From positions 46,019,587 through 46,083,586 of the forward strand of contig JAJLRJ010000005.1 in assembly GCA_024195265.1 (NCBI GenBank): a DNA stretch of 64,000 bases. The letters are read 5' to 3'. Of this stretch, positions 33,464 to 44,300 are shown piece by piece. Under the pieces are notes generated by a model that was given only the letters and a program-made list of their open reading frames with translations, was not told the DNA's origin and did no database searches. This DNA comes from Dendrophyllia cribrosa (taxonomy: Eukaryota; Cnidaria; Anthozoa; Scleractinia; Dendrophylliidae). Within the stretch, counting starts at the first letter, position 1. Each line of letters starts with the position of its first letter. The position numbers were made by a program, and so were the translations under genes.

Positions 33464-36400
33464 CTGCAATGGAAGAAGGATGAATGACAAAAAAAGGAAT
33501 GCATGACATGAAGCAAGAATGTGTGGCACAAAGGGGAGAAGACATGAAGGATCATGCATGACACAAAAGCAGGAATTGATGCATGACACAGAGAAAGGAA
33601 TGTGTGACTATATGGAGCAAGAATGTGTGACATACAGAATCCAGAAGGCCTGACAAAATCAGGAATGCATGACATGAAAGCATGAATCTGTGATACAAGG
33701 TAGAAAAGAGCGACAAAGAAGCACAAATGTGTGACACAAATGCAAGGGCTGACATTAAAAGAATGAATGAAACAAAAAGAATATGTGACAGAGCAAGAAT
33801 GCATGACATAAAAAAAGGAATGTGTGACAAAACAAAAATGTGTGATATATTAAGCAAGAATGTGACACAAAAGCTTGATTACATGACACAAAGAATGCAT
33901 AATACAATAAGAATGTGTGACACAAAAAAAATTGTGTGACACAAAGATTGCATGACAAAAAGCGAGAATGCATGACGCATGAATGCGTGAGACGATAGTA
34001 CGAAAGTGTGATACATGAGTGTGTGGTGTGAAGAAGCTGTATTTGTTTTATATGACATGGTCACATGTACACAAAAGGCAGGAATTTAAAACAATACAAA
34101 AGCAAAAAATTAATGTGTCACAGAAGAAAAAGAATGTGTGACACTTATTTTAATATATCTAATATTTTATAATATATCTATATCTAATATTTTTCTAATA
34201 TTTTTTAATATATCTAATATTTTAGAAAAGCAGGTGTAAAAGCCATAAGGGCACAAAATGGGTAAGTGACATCAATAACAAGTGTGTGACACTTTTGTGA
34301 CACCAAGAACGTGTGTGACACCAAGAAAGATTGTGACACATGTGTGACACCAAGAATGAGTGTGACACAAGTGACACCAAGAACAAGTGTGTGATACTTG
34401 TGTGACATTGTTTACCTGAAGCAGTTGTTCTTGATGTTCTGTTCCCATGTGGGTCCTTGACATGACAGCTTGCCCAGCCATGTGCATAAGAAGCAGAGCT
34501 TTGGAAAGCGGATTCCTATTACACTGGGTCTGTAGTGCATTCTCGGCTTCACTTAACTGTAATGAACTGTCACTGGGTTTTATCTTCTCCTGTCAGGTAA
34601 GAAAATGAAATTTCTAAGCAAAACAAAAACTGGGTCGTTTGAACCTGGCGTTGTGTATTTTCTTTACACAAGCAACTTTTCTTCTCATTGTCACTTCTCC
34701 ACCTCGGTATGTATATCCAAGATTGAAAGTTAACCAAGGATTTCACTTCTCTTGTTGAAAACATTTTCAAAAGCTCTTTTTAACATGAAGAAAAGTCATA
34801 TTGCTGAGCCCAAAAAGAAAAAGAACAAAACCTCTGGAAATGTTTCATTGATTGATTAAAAATGGATTCAACATTGATGCTAATCTTTGTCTAGCTAAAT
34901 TGTACATTGAGCAACCCAAACACGGATTTTTTACAGCTGCAGCAGTAAATGTCAAAGCTTAGCTATTAAATCAGGAAAAAAGTACCTTCTGTTTTTTTGC
35001 AGACTTCTTCTGTTCATTAGGCTGCTGTCCAAGGTTGGCAAGTTTGACAGCAATTCTGTGTCTAACAAACAGCAGCTCCATATGCAAAGCTTCTATCATC
35101 CTGTCTATCAAACTGGACTCCTGGCTCTCTGTGGCTTCATCTTCAGCTTTTTGTTTGCTTACACTTGGAGAAGTCTGTTCAAACGTGGAGGAAAAATACA
35201 GTAACCAGATCAACATTTAAGTTTAATATACATGAAACACGAGAAAGAGTTAAAAATGTAAAGAACGTTCTCTCCGAGTCTTGAATAATTGAAAAAAACA
35301 TATATGAGATTTCGGCTGCATGTACCAATCTGCAGCCTTCGACGAATAATTTCTAAGGCTGCAGATTGGTAGCCAAAAGCTCATTTTTTTTTTCAATAAA
35401 AAAAAAATAACAAATTCAAGCCAGAGAACGTTTTTTAGCGGAGCTCGCGGAGCCCCATACTCATAGAACTAAACCTATGCCCGTCATTTTTCATGGTCAT
35501 GGCTAGCGGAATGTTTCGCGGGCGCGTGTGCCGCCCGCGGACGTGCGCCCGTGTTGGACAGGGCTAGTTCGCGGGCGCGTATGTCGTCGCAAAACATGCG
35601 CGTAGGACGCCACACAACATCCGAGACGTTTGTTTTCTTTTAATACGGATTTCTTGAATTTCATCCAAGGCAGTTCGAACTCGATCGATGCGCTATAAAT
35701 GGTACGCGTTTTGCTTTTAAACATAAACTAATGGAGATTTAAATAAAATTTTTCGAAAGATTGTGTTGTCCCTTTTTATGTGTTTGTTCATTCATTGCAT
35801 AGATTGAAAAGCGATTTTATAGTTCTATCTTCACTCGCGTCGCCTTATGCAAATAAGCTTATGTTTGTGTATTTTTTCAATTTTGATTTCCAAATCAGTT
35901 TCTCTGGCAATTTTTGACAAGCAACAACTGTATTTTATTCGGAAAGTAGTCGTACTAGTTATTGTAGACGGAGAAAAAGTTGTTTTAATTTGTGAACTTT
36001 TGTACGGTTTAAATGTACTTTGCAGACGGTCGCGTAATACTGTTTTTGAGAATTGCTAAAATGAAAAATAGCCCGGTCGTCAGTCTTAATTCTTGTGCTT
36101 CCGACCTTTCACCTTAGTTAGGTTTCACCTTAAGTTAAGCTTGTTCAGTGGGCGACGCTGTTAGGCGTATATATATCACATTTTAGTCATGTTTACCCCT
36201 GGTTGCACGTCCATTTTTACAAGAGAAAGAAGTGAGTTTATAAAATGAGTCGCAGCCAATAGAAGTTATTGCAAAGCGTGATGTTTGCTGTCAGGATGCA
36301 TCAAATGTAGGTGTTGTGTTACAAGGTGTACTTTACTCATAAGGGTTCATATGGGAAGACAATCGTTTGGCTTTTTATGATATAAATTTCAAAGTTCACT

Positions 36401-39032
36401 CCGTCAAATTGACTTGTGTTTTCTTTGTTGTTTAGTGGAAACCCAAAAAACGATAACTCACCCAAACTGCTTCAAATCACAATGAAGAGAGGACAAACAA
36501 CAAACAAAGCAACACAGCATCCAAGCAAGTCAAAAGTATGGAGTTAAAATAAAAATTCTAACCTGATAAACAAGCCAAAAAGGGTGGGCACCTCGCATGG
36601 GGCTTCACATCCTTTTTGCACCTTTTCTCTTTGTGCTCCCATTTTATGATCCAAGTAGGCCTTGTAACACAACACCTACATTTGTACACATCCTGATAGC
36701 AAAGGTCACCTGAAATAACTCTTATTATGAGCTTGGGCTGCCTGTGTATGTAAAATCTATTGTGAATATATTACCTTAATCCAGCTGACATCAGCAATGT
36801 TCGTCTTATTGGTGTCAATCACTGTGTCACGTGCCTTAGCAACATCTCCAAGACCCTGCTCCAGAATGCCCAGCACCTTATTCAGGATGTCACGCACTCC
36901 TGTCCCTACCCCTCCCATGGTGATATCCATCTGTTTGCTGTAATCCGTAAACAAGCTTCTTATGGGTTTAGGGCCAGTAACAGGTTTCTCAAACACCTCT
37001 GTTTCAGCTTTCTCCTAAATAAACAGTCACTAACAATTAATCCTTCCTGATTCACTTCTTAAGCTAAACTTTGAGTTGCACAGTAACAAAGGGAACTCCC
37101 AAACAAAAATGACGGGGTTGCTCGTCAGGAATTTTTAAAAAAAAAACCTGAAAAGATGCTAGAATGTCATTTGATGGGCCTGGATTTTTACCCCTAAGAG
37201 GTACCAATTCTAAGACAGCACATGCCATAATTATTATTTTTATCGGCTCGATACCCTAAAAGGTACCGCGATAATTTCAATGGTGGTCATTTCAGATTTT
37301 AGCCCCCTAAGCAGTACCAGTCTACACATCGAGACACCTAAAAGATACAACAAACTTGAGAATGAATGAATGAATGACCGCCGAGATGTGACATTGCATT
37401 TTAATAGATGGTTTATTCTGTTTATTATGCCGTACAAGGTGGTTCTACTGTAACTTTTGAGTCTGTGAATGAAATCCTAAAGTATGACCATTCAAATGAA
37501 AACTCTTTGACAGCAGTACTTTTCTTTGATAGTGTTCATTTCCTGATATTTTGTCAAGTGAAATATGTTATTTTTCCCCTGTTTTTATATTGGCCATTGC
37601 TGGGATTTAAAGACAGTAAGAATCTAACCTGTTTGAAATCTACGTGTTCTGGGCAGACAGACAGTGCTGGTGTCTGTGTCTCCGCGCTGCCCACCCTGGA
37701 CTGATCTGTGAGTCCTGCTTTACATTCCAGTAGTAAGGAGAACTTTAGTGTCACTTCAGCGCTCAAAATGGGGTCAAAACTGGCAGCATTGCTCCAGGAC
37801 AGTGCTGAGTGAACCACTGCCAAGATGTACAGCCACTGAAATGTGATCAATTCAACTCATGTTAACTGGGACAGAAAAATTGGTATGTTTGGAAAATTGG
37901 AGAAGCACTCATGAAAGATGAGAGAGCCTGTTATATCAGAACTTTTAACCTTCATTAAGCATGACTCCCCTCCTAATCGTACACTCAGTCATGGTTCCAC
38001 TACATTTTTAACCTCCCAAAAGCAGACACTCAATGATGGTCCCAGCTACATGTATATGTACATACAAACTCTATAAAATGTAATCTCTCATACAAACTAC
38101 AAATTCTCCTTTCTTGTCCCAATTCATTGCTTATAAAAGCAGTGGGGAGAAGTTGTTATAACATCAAGAGAACTCATTTCAATTCAGTTGGGTGATCGTA
38201 TAACTCTTCTGTTTGATTAGGATTGTACTGATATACAAGAGGATATACAAGGGGAAAGCACAGGCAGCCCAAGCGTTGCGTGAGTCAGGCCGGGCATGAC
38301 CCTTCAATGAAAGTGGTATAACGGGCACTTTATAATGTTGTATGGGAAAAAAGATTACATAGCGACTCTATTTAACACAAAAGGACAAAAGAATATTTTA
38401 TTTAGCGTTTGAAATCTAGGTTATTTTTTTCCCCATACATGTACAAGACTTATTTAAAATAAGCACTCAACGGCTGCAGTGTAACCCCATACAGTTTTAA
38501 TTGACGGGTCACAAACTTACCGACTCATAATTATTGTTAGCATTGTGTGAGTCAGTATTTATCAGTATTTATTTATCTTTGCTTTCTCATGACATGATGT
38601 GACATGAGAAAGCAAAGGATCTGCTTATAGAAGCACCCCTCCCCCCACCCCACCCCCCGTAAGACATGGCCTTACCCGGCTATAGAAGCACCCCTCCCCC
38701 CACCCCCTGTAAGATATGGCCTTACCTGGTCATAGAAGCACCTCTCCCCCAACCCCCCTGTAAGACATGGCCTTACCCGGTTATAGAAGCACCCCTCCCT
38801 CACCCCCCACCCCCTGTAAGACATGGCTTTACCCGGTTATAGAAGCACCCCTCCCTCACCCCCCACCCTCTGTAAGACATGGCCTTACCCGGTTGACAAA
38901 CACATCATTCAACAGCTGCTTGCAGTTCTCCAAAGATGAGGACAGAATTCGTTGAAAATGAGGCTTACATTTGGACCACAGGAAGAGAGCAGCATCTACC
39001 ATCATATCACAATCTTTCATCAGGATGGCAGA
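33281..39032 (-). CDS. Internal part of a ciliary protein gene (tentatively CFAP54-like), six exons
   Basis: Six minus-strand exons, all phase 0 with GT-AG ends: 39032-38889, 37835-37629, 37014-36775, 35174-34986, 34589-34416 and 33463-33281. They give 1137 nt (379 residues) without stops. Segments include MVDAALFLWSKCKPHFQRI, LYILAVVHSALSWSNAA, and a final PPAPLLLYRSSSVLVFK. This looks to me like CFAP54 of the axoneme central apparatus, but I am not certain. No start or stop is present. The 5' side meets the viral element and the 3' side meets the satellite and gap. Confidence 0.65.
33480..34410. repeat. Degenerate GAATGTGTGACA repeat filling an intron
   Basis: Dozens of imperfect units of about 19-27 bp, close to AAGAATGTGTGACACAAAA, fill the intron between exons e and f. 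A TATCTAATATTTT tract sits at 34148-34225. Confidence 0.8.
34416..34589 (-). CDS. CFAP54-like gene, exon e
   Basis: 58 codons, acceptor CCTGACAG, donor CAG|GTAAAC, phase 0. It encodes LSKALLLMHMAGQAVMSRTH. Confidence 0.65.
34986..35174 (-). CDS. CFAP54-like gene, exon d
   Basis: 63 codons, acceptor TTGAACAG, donor AAG|GTACTT, phase 0. It encodes SLIDRMIEALHMELLFVRHR and a lysine-rich end. Confidence 0.65.
35217..36774. other. Intron with foldback segments
   Basis: No exon is supported. It contains an inverted pair, AAATGTAGGTGTTGTGTTAC (near 36305) and its complement near 36670, and a shorter foldback around GGCTGCAGATTGGTA at 35310-35370. Confidence 0.55.
36775..37014 (-). CDS. CFAP54-like gene, exon c
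   Basis: 80 codons, acceptor TATTTAG, donor AAG|GTAATA, phase 0. It encodes FEKPVTGPKPIRSLFTDYSK and the DILNKVLGILEQGLGDVAKA helix. Confidence 0.65.
37085..37345. mobile_element. Diverged copy of the 6.4-kb foldback element
   Basis: It begins GGGAACTCCCA, then AATGACGGGG-TGCTCGTC, and contains CCCTAAGAGGTACCAATTCT and CCCTAAAAGGTACCGCGA, matching 6396-6700. The right arm is degraded. Confidence 0.65.
37629..37835 (-). CDS. CFAP54-like gene, exon b
   Basis: 69 codons, acceptor CATTTCAG, donor GTTAGA, phase 0. It encodes WLYILAVVHSALSWSNAASF and VTLKFSLLLECKAGL, helical TPR-like sequence. Confidence 0.65.
38620..38888. repeat. Minisatellite that repeats a splice donor
   Basis: About five tandem units of roughly 55-62 bp contain TAAGACATGGCCTTACCCGG followed by TTATAGAAGCACCCCTCC and a C-rich run. 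On the minus strand each unit carries CCGGGTAAGGCC, the same sequence as the functional donor of exon a at 38881-38892. Confidence 0.85.
38889..39032 (-). CDS. CFAP54-like gene, exon a
   Basis: 48 codons, acceptor CTCATCAG, donor CGG|GTAAGG. It encodes KDCDMMVDAALFLWSKCKPH. The donor is followed by a minisatellite that repeats the donor itself. Confidence 0.65.
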
Positions 39033-39850
39033 CTGATGAGAGAAATTCAACACTGTTAGATTGGTGTGTGGTACAAACAAAATGCCCAACACATAATTAA
39101 CACTCCCACTTTGAGTCACATTCATTAGTGCTTGTTTTTGGGTATGCAAAACAATACAAAAAAATTATGAAGATTCTTATAAAGAATTGTTGCTGTGCAT
39201 ATAGTGCCTGTGTAGTGCTACAAATGCAGTACAACCAAACTTGTATTATTATAATCCCTTATGCATATTTTTTAGGTTCAAAAATTCAGCGATTATGGTT
39301 TGGGGGATTTTATTGGGTTTTTCTGGAAGCCCTGGAGTAGTATAGGGGATTACCTGCACGGTACCACCCCAAGGGAGGGTTAACTCCCCCCCACGGAGCC
39401 TTCCCCACGAACCTCCTTGCAGTCAATCCGTGGGATTAGCTATTGTCTTTTAACCCTTGTTTTAAGCGTCCCCGGATGCACTCACCACACTACAATGGAG
39501 TTGAGTATCACCAATTGAAGAAATCTATACCCCTTAAATATATACCACTACGGGTCGCGGAAAAAAAATCTTTTTTAGACGTCGCCTTATAAAAAATCGT
39601 CATTATCATGTAAGGAATGTTTGCGTTCCAAGACCACCACCAACCGTAGTATGTTCTGAATCTGTAGATCTTGAAAACCCCTACACAATACAATTCTTAG
39701 AACAATTGGCATTACCACTGTTTGCCGCATTAACACAGCTCGCCTTTTTTGAACTTCTAAAACAACATTATCCACCAGATCAACAGACGTAACGCTCGCT
39801 CGTGTTTTATATCGTTGGGGTATTACCAATTGAAGAATTCTATACCTTTT
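39033..39850. other. Junction between host gene and viral remnants
   Basis: No intact gene. TATCACCAATTGAAGAA-x-TCTATACC occurs near 39507 and as a close direct repeat near 39821, suggesting a duplication. A GC-rich stretch with CACGGAG and CCGTGGGA lies at 39355-39440. I could not identify a clear element end or target duplication. Confidence 0.4.
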
Positions 39851-39859
39851 GTATTATCA

Positions 39860-40815
39860 GTGATGACGACTGCTCAAGTGTTCATAAACTTTCTTAAATC
39901 GAGGAAGACAGGTTTGATACAAAAGAGCACCGACTGGGTGCGAGCCAGACAAAATACTATCGAAGCATCAGAAATCTCTGCTTTGACAGGATCTTCACCA
40001 TTTGAATCACGAAAAAGTTTGCTCTTAAAGAAAATACAACCCACAGATACATTCAATAATGCTGCATGTACTTGGGGTAATCTATTCGAACCACTAATAT
40101 GAAAGTATTTTGAACTAAAACACTCTTTTTACGTTTTTGGGTACAGTATCTCTCCTGATCTTGCAAGCGATCATCCGCTTTATCGAAAGGTTACCTGTAG
40201 CCCAGACGGGTATTTTATTAGAAGAGATAACACTATAGTTTTGTTAGAATTTAAATGCCCATTCAAGAGGAAAATAGCTTTGAACAATATCCCTCATTGT
40301 TATAGAGATCAAATACAAACGGGCCTTGCTTTTAGTGGAGAAAGAGTAAACAAAGGATTATTTGTGGACGCTTACTTTAGAATGTGTTCTTTAAAACAGC
40401 TAGAACCTAGTTTAGGCCATAATCAGTTTTTAAATGGAGGGAATATATACAATACAAAAAAACAAAACAACTCTTGCGTGGGGAGTTTGTTATTCATTTA
40501 GCAAAGAAAAAATATCAAAAAATCAAAACAGCCTCATTGATCTTGGTGCCCTTGAAACATCGAAAGCCTTGTTTGAGAAGGTAATGAATTCTATTGCAGA
40601 GAAAAACATCTGGTGTTGTTATGATAAAGTGAGAATGGGGTTTTCAAAACAAGACGAAGGTGAGGAGAGAGCGATTGATTTCTATGCGACAAGCATTTAA
40701 ATTAGATCAAACAACTGAAATGCCTATACCAGTAGCAGTTTTTGCGTGGAAACTGCTTGATTTGACTGAAATTTGGGCAACAAAAGAACCAAATTTCTTA
40801 GAAAACATTCAATAA
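39860..40815 (+). pseudogene. Broken YqaJ/lambda-exonuclease-like viral nuclease
   Basis: The plus-strand translation carries TDWVRARQNTIEASEIS with GSSPF, then CSPDGYF and LLEFKCPFK with a later YRDQIQTGLAF, the order of conserved segments in YqaJ-type recombination exonucleases of large DNA viruses. The frame is broken by a TGA near 40100 and at least one frameshift near 40450, and it changes frame again near 40690. Residual coding runs to about 40815. A dead copy; intact homologues process DNA ends during replication and recombination. Confidence 0.6.
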
Positions 40816-40819
40816 TAAT

Positions 40820-41060
40820 GATAATGACTTTATTAACGTGTCAGTCAAAATCTAGCAGAGGGAATTCCACACTGCTAATAGGGGACACCTAACTATCTAA
40901 AATATAATAAAAATACAAAAACATATCAATAAAAATTTGAGACCAAAATCTACCAAGACTAGAATTAAAAACTATCATTGATAACTCACTAACATAAACA
41001 CCACAAAACTCTAATTCTAATTATCAAAATTCTAAAAAAATCAATTAATTAGTAAAGCGT
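40820..41060. repeat. Possible retroelement 3' tail
   Basis: A stretch starting AATAATAATGATAATGACTT-TATTAACG resembles the simple-repeat 3' tails of cnidarian LINE/SINE copies. No coding sequence is attached. Low certainty. Confidence 0.3.
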
Positions 41061-41083
41061 TTTCATCAGAATTTATCTAGTCT

Positions 41084-41302
41084 ATGAAAAAAATAACAGA
41101 AATCGCTTTCGAGGAGGAAATCAAGGGTTGCCCTGGAAATTTTGCCCAAATCGAGCGTAACCCTGACAAAATTCCAGCTACCCCAAAGAAACAAGAGGAA
41201 ACAGCACCAAACACCAACGATGAAAGCGAATTTATGAAAGACTTTTTAGAGAATAAATTAGATTACGAAAAGCGAGATTATTTACTTACGGCACATTATT
41301 AA
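41084..41302 (+). CDS. Short acidic hypothetical protein (possibly fragment)
   Basis: 72 codons from ATG, acidic and hydrophilic, with FMKDFLENKLDYEKRD near the end. No family recognised. It follows the nuclease remnant and may be a piece of a neighbouring viral gene or chance. Confidence 0.25.
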   Translation: MKKITEIAFEEEIKGCPGNFAQIERNPDKIPATPKKQEETAPNTNDESEFMKDFLENKLDYEKRDYLLTAHY

Positions 41303-41619
41303 TGCCCACGGCATTAGTAGCTGAATGCCAATGAAATTCGTTCTTTAGATTTGTAGCGGGTTTCTGAAGTTTTATGTAAGATAAAATCTCGCGTTGTGGC
41401 CCTTCTGGTAAAATTAGATCTAAGATTTTGTAAATAAATAAGGGATAATAAATTATTTTTGGAAGGTTATAACTTATGCGTGAGTTAACAAAGTTTATTT
41501 GACCTATTTGTTCCGGAAATGACGCGTAACAACAGAGTAGAGAATTTGAATCAATATTACACAGTAAATCTCTTAAAATATCTATTGTTAGGGGTGTTTC
41601 TTGGTGTTGCGGACACTAT

Positions 41620-42002
41620 TGTTGGTTAGCTTTTGTGTTGTGGTGTGGGTATTGTTTACTTTCTTTTGAATCTTTTGTTTTACGTCATTTGGTGATTGCA
41701 ACACCAAGAAACTGCCATTGTTAGCGATGCTGAAAGAATTTTTTTTTTGCCATTTCTCTCCGTAATTCTATCGCCTAATTTTGTCAATGAGTCATTTCCG
41801 AGTATATGATCAAGCCAATAATTAAAAGCATATTTGAAGTAGAACGGCTTTTTATTTTCATATTATTATTTTTGTAGAGTTGTTCACGATTGAAGGCCGC
41901 TCCGTCTATTCTTTCAACACGGCCGCATTTTCTACAAATAAGTTCTGCTAATTCACAATCGAGTGAAAATGACCCACCACATTCTAGACACGATTTTATC
42001 AT
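41620..42002 (-). pseudogene. Broken VLTF3-like late transcription factor (zinc-ribbon end)
   Basis: The minus-strand frame starts at 42002 with a zinc ribbon (CLECGGSF and, after 17 residues, CRKCGRVERIDG) as in VLTF3-like transcription factors of large DNA viruses. After about 50 residues the homology shifts frame: KYAFNYWLDHILG continues in another frame to about 41650. This second VLTF3-type sequence differs from the intact gene at 45071. Confidence 0.55.
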
Positions 42003-42063
42003 TTTGTTTGTTCTATTTGAAGTGATAACAAACCCGCTTTTGCGGTAAACTCCTGTTCTGATG

Positions 42064-42399
42064 TCAAACTAAGAGCTTCGAAGATGACACAGCTTTTCTG
42101 GTAGTTGTGAGCGGGTAAAGTTCGGTTAGGTAGTCGCTACCAGTGATTGAACGAAGCAAGACTTGTTTATGTTGATTATCTAAGACACTTAGTTGAGTCT
42201 TGTATTTTTTCTTTTCATCCATACGTCTAATGATAGACAGTTGTGTGATAAAACGCTCATAAACTTCAGTATCTCGCAACGTAGTCATGTTTATATTTTT
42301 AATGTAAATGTTCAATTGGGCAAACTTTAGATGAGCATCACTTACGTGTGCGTGTGGTTCATAATTGTTTGTGCATGCGTGTCCTTCAGGAGTTACCAC
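42064..42399 (-). CDS. Hypothetical protein
   Basis: 111-codon frame, no recognised domain. A later in-frame ATG (MTTLRDTEVYERFITQLSII) may be the true start, giving a hydrophilic helical protein. It sits among broken viral genes, and its status is uncertain. Confidence 0.25.
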   Translation of the reverse strand: MVTPEGHACTNNYEPHAHVSDAHLKFAQLNIYIKNINMTTLRDTEVYERFITQLSIIRRMDEKKKYKTQLSVLDNQHKQVLLRSITGSDYLTELYPLTTTRKAVSSSKLLV

Positions 42400-42479
42400 A
42401 TGTGAAAGCGCGGTAGTTTTGATCTCGATATAAGACCTGATCGCACCATATATTGTATTAAGTCTGTAATTTGGTAGAA

Positions 42480-42870
42480 TTCACGGGGGGTGACGGTTGG
42501 CCACTGTCTGAACCCCGCTTACAGTTCATACGATGTCAGACCAGGAGTAGTGGGGTTGTTGAGTCAGTTGATGACCCCCGGGTGAGCCCGCTCCGGCCCA
42601 ACTGATAACAGGGGGGTGCTCAGAGATCTCCTCGGAGAACTCACCCTCGTTCCCAGAGGTAAAATGGGAAAGACAACTGCCTTGTCAGCAGTTAAAGTCC
42701 TCACTTAGGTGAGGCAAAAAGTCCTAGCCAGGGCTAGGCAGAAACAGCCACCGAGCACCCCCGACCAGGGTTTTGTCCCTTTTGTGACGTGTCACGCAAT
42801 GTCACGCGTGACAGTCACGCGCAATGTCACGTCACGTGTCATGCCGTGTAACGCAATAAAGCGAGAAACC
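42480..42870. other. GC-rich stretch with several perfect hairpins
   Basis: Within otherwise AT-rich DNA, this 390-bp island has CCTCACTTAGGTGAGG and CCTAGCCAGGGCTAGG hairpins a few bases apart, an AGATCTCCTCGGAGAACT hairpin, and repeated GTCACGCG/CACGTGAC motifs at the end. No coding frame. It looks like a structured RNA or a retroelement end, but I could not identify it. Confidence 0.4.
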
Positions 42871-42875
42871 CGAGT

Positions 42876-43440
42876 TTAGTCTTTCAAACCTGACTTGCAT
42901 TGTGCGGCTAAAGAACTTATCTTTTTTTGCAACTTAGAACGCTCTTCGGTGCGTATTTCCTTCCTTATTTTTTCAAGATCTGGCGATCTATTTTTGCCGC
43001 CAGTTTTGTTTTCACCAGAGCGAATCAAGGTTTTGAGTTCATGGTATTTGTTTAACCTCGCGAAATATGATTGAAAATTCTGAATCACTGATGCGCTTGT
43101 CCATGAGAGCCTTAGATACCAACTCACTGACAGAGTTTTGTTTAGCATCGGCGAGTATACAGATCCTTTCATGTTTCGTGATATTTTTTCGAGCCTTTTA
43201 CTGAATGCAGTAAGGCCAGTGGCGGGCTAGCGACAATTCCAAATCCAGTCAAGGCTGTTGCCAAGGTGGCAGAAGATAAGCCCGCAGAAATAATACCAAG
43301 GCCAACAGCTGAACCGTGAACAATGGAGTGGGTTCGTTTGTATTTTTTTGCGACCTGTCTATAATGGTCAGCTTCTGATTCAAGCTCTTTTTGTAAATCA
43401 GAGATTTTTTTGAGACGGAAGTCATCGCCATTTGGTAAGA
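42876..43440 (-). pseudogene. Broken two-helix membrane protein (SLATT-like family)
   Basis: Minus-strand sequence from 43440 reads a charged helix, then a hydrophobic hairpin (VHGSAVGLGIISAGLSSATL and FGIVASPPLALL), and hits a stop near 43170. The C-terminal coiled part (DLEKIRKEIRTEERSKLQKK) continues in another frame to 42876. Architecture matches the intact proteins at 45727 and 63919 but the sequence is distinct. Confidence 0.45.
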
Positions 43441-43473
43441 CTGGGTAAAGCGGTTCAGTATCGCTGAATTCTG

Positions 43474-43685
43474 GGTATATACTTCATGCTAACACACCAT
43501 ATAGGGATCCTATCATAAAGGGATCCTAAAAACTCATTTTAAAATAGTAAGCTTTTATTTTCTGATGGGTAGTGATATCCATGACAGTAAATAAAAGCTA
43601 ACCATTTTAAAATGAGTTTTTAGCCCTAAATAAGTGCCGGATTCTTTGATGTGCATAAATTAAAACCCACCATGAAGTATATCCC
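43474..43685. mobile_element. Foldback MITE with 8-9 bp target duplication
   Basis: Ends GGTATATACTTCATG and CATGAAGTATATCCC are flanked by GAATTCTGG on both sides (43466-43474 and 43686-43694; the last G may belong to the element). The inner arms AAAAACTCATTTTAAAAT and their complement are also inverted. The left end matches the repeat block at 26705, so this host-type transposon inserted after the viral DNA arrived. Confidence 0.8.
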
Positions 43686-43749
43686 GAATTCTGGAGCCGA
43701 TGGAGGTAGTACATTAGCAGAACTCATGGTGGGGTATATATATAAGATT

Positions 43750-44028
43750 TTATTTAATTTCTAATTCAAACTCTGATGGCTTATTATTGAAATCAAAGAG
43801 GGCTCCATTTTCATCCTTCACTGATATAGTTATGCTATTTACATAATCGCCAGATGAGCTGTCACGCAAGACGTTTTGCTGGGTTGACTCATAGAAAACT
43901 TTCTCAAATGGTTTCCCACGAACATCAAATTGTGCCAAAACAGTAGAAGGCTTCCCATTGAGTAGGTTTTGTTCTTTATCAACCAGATCACAGCGGATAA
44001 AGTATTAGTGCTTGAAGACGTTAATCCT
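43750..44028 (-). pseudogene. C-terminal fragment of a second penton-like minor capsid protein
   Basis: The minus-strand frame ending at 43750 reads YFIRCDLVDKEQNLLNGKPS and VNSITISVKDENGALFDFN. This corresponds position by position to the end of the intact penton-like protein at 58574 (IHCNLINDSLVDGQ and ISSIRVYITDGKRRLVDLN) but is clearly diverged. It has an in-frame TAA near 44005 and is cut off exactly where the palindrome at 44029 begins. So it comes from a different viral lineage. Confidence 0.6.
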
Positions 44029-44102
44029 AGTAGTATAGGAGTTGGGGGTACCGGCGCATTTTGTAAAAATGCGCTGTTACCAAACCCAACTCCGATACTA
44101 CT
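44029..44102. other. Palindrome A, 74 bp (hairpin or cruciform)
   Basis: The outer arms AGTAGTATAGGAGTTGGG and CCCAACTCCGATACTACT are complementary at 17 of 18 positions. The inner arms GCGCATTTT and AAAATGCGC form a second stem. It abuts the truncated penton fragment. The next bases, ACTGCCATAT (beginning at the final ACT), also follow palindrome B at 47270. Confidence 0.85.
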
Positions 44103-44142
44103 GCCATATAATGGCATCCATATAATGGTTTATATCCAGTGT

Positions 44143-44300
44143 GCGCTTGTATTTTGATGTCTATGAAATTGCGCTCGTATTTTTGGAATATATATTGGTT
44201 TCCATATATTGGTGTCTATAAAATTGCGCTCGTATTTTGGGAATATATATTGGTTTCCATATATTGGTGTCTATAAAATTGCGCTCGTATTTTTGGAATA
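44143..44300. repeat. Iteron-like repeats beside palindrome A
   Basis: GCGCTCGTATTTT-type motifs start at 44143 (GCGCTTG variant), 44171, 44226 and 44281. The last three are exactly 55 bp apart within a tandem unit that also contains TATATTGGTTTCCATATATT. The motif repeats the inner arm of palindrome A (GCGCATTTTG). Confidence 0.8.

Noticed and set aside
43969..44157. Plus-strand 62-codon frame across palindrome A
   Set aside because: It is read through a palindrome and a gene fragment on the opposite strand. No domain.
44029..44160. Palindrome A as an IS200/IS605-type transposon end or a CRISPR-like repeat
   Set aside because: No Y1 transposase, no repeat-spacer array, and the context is animal/viral. 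An origin or recombination hairpin is the simpler idea.
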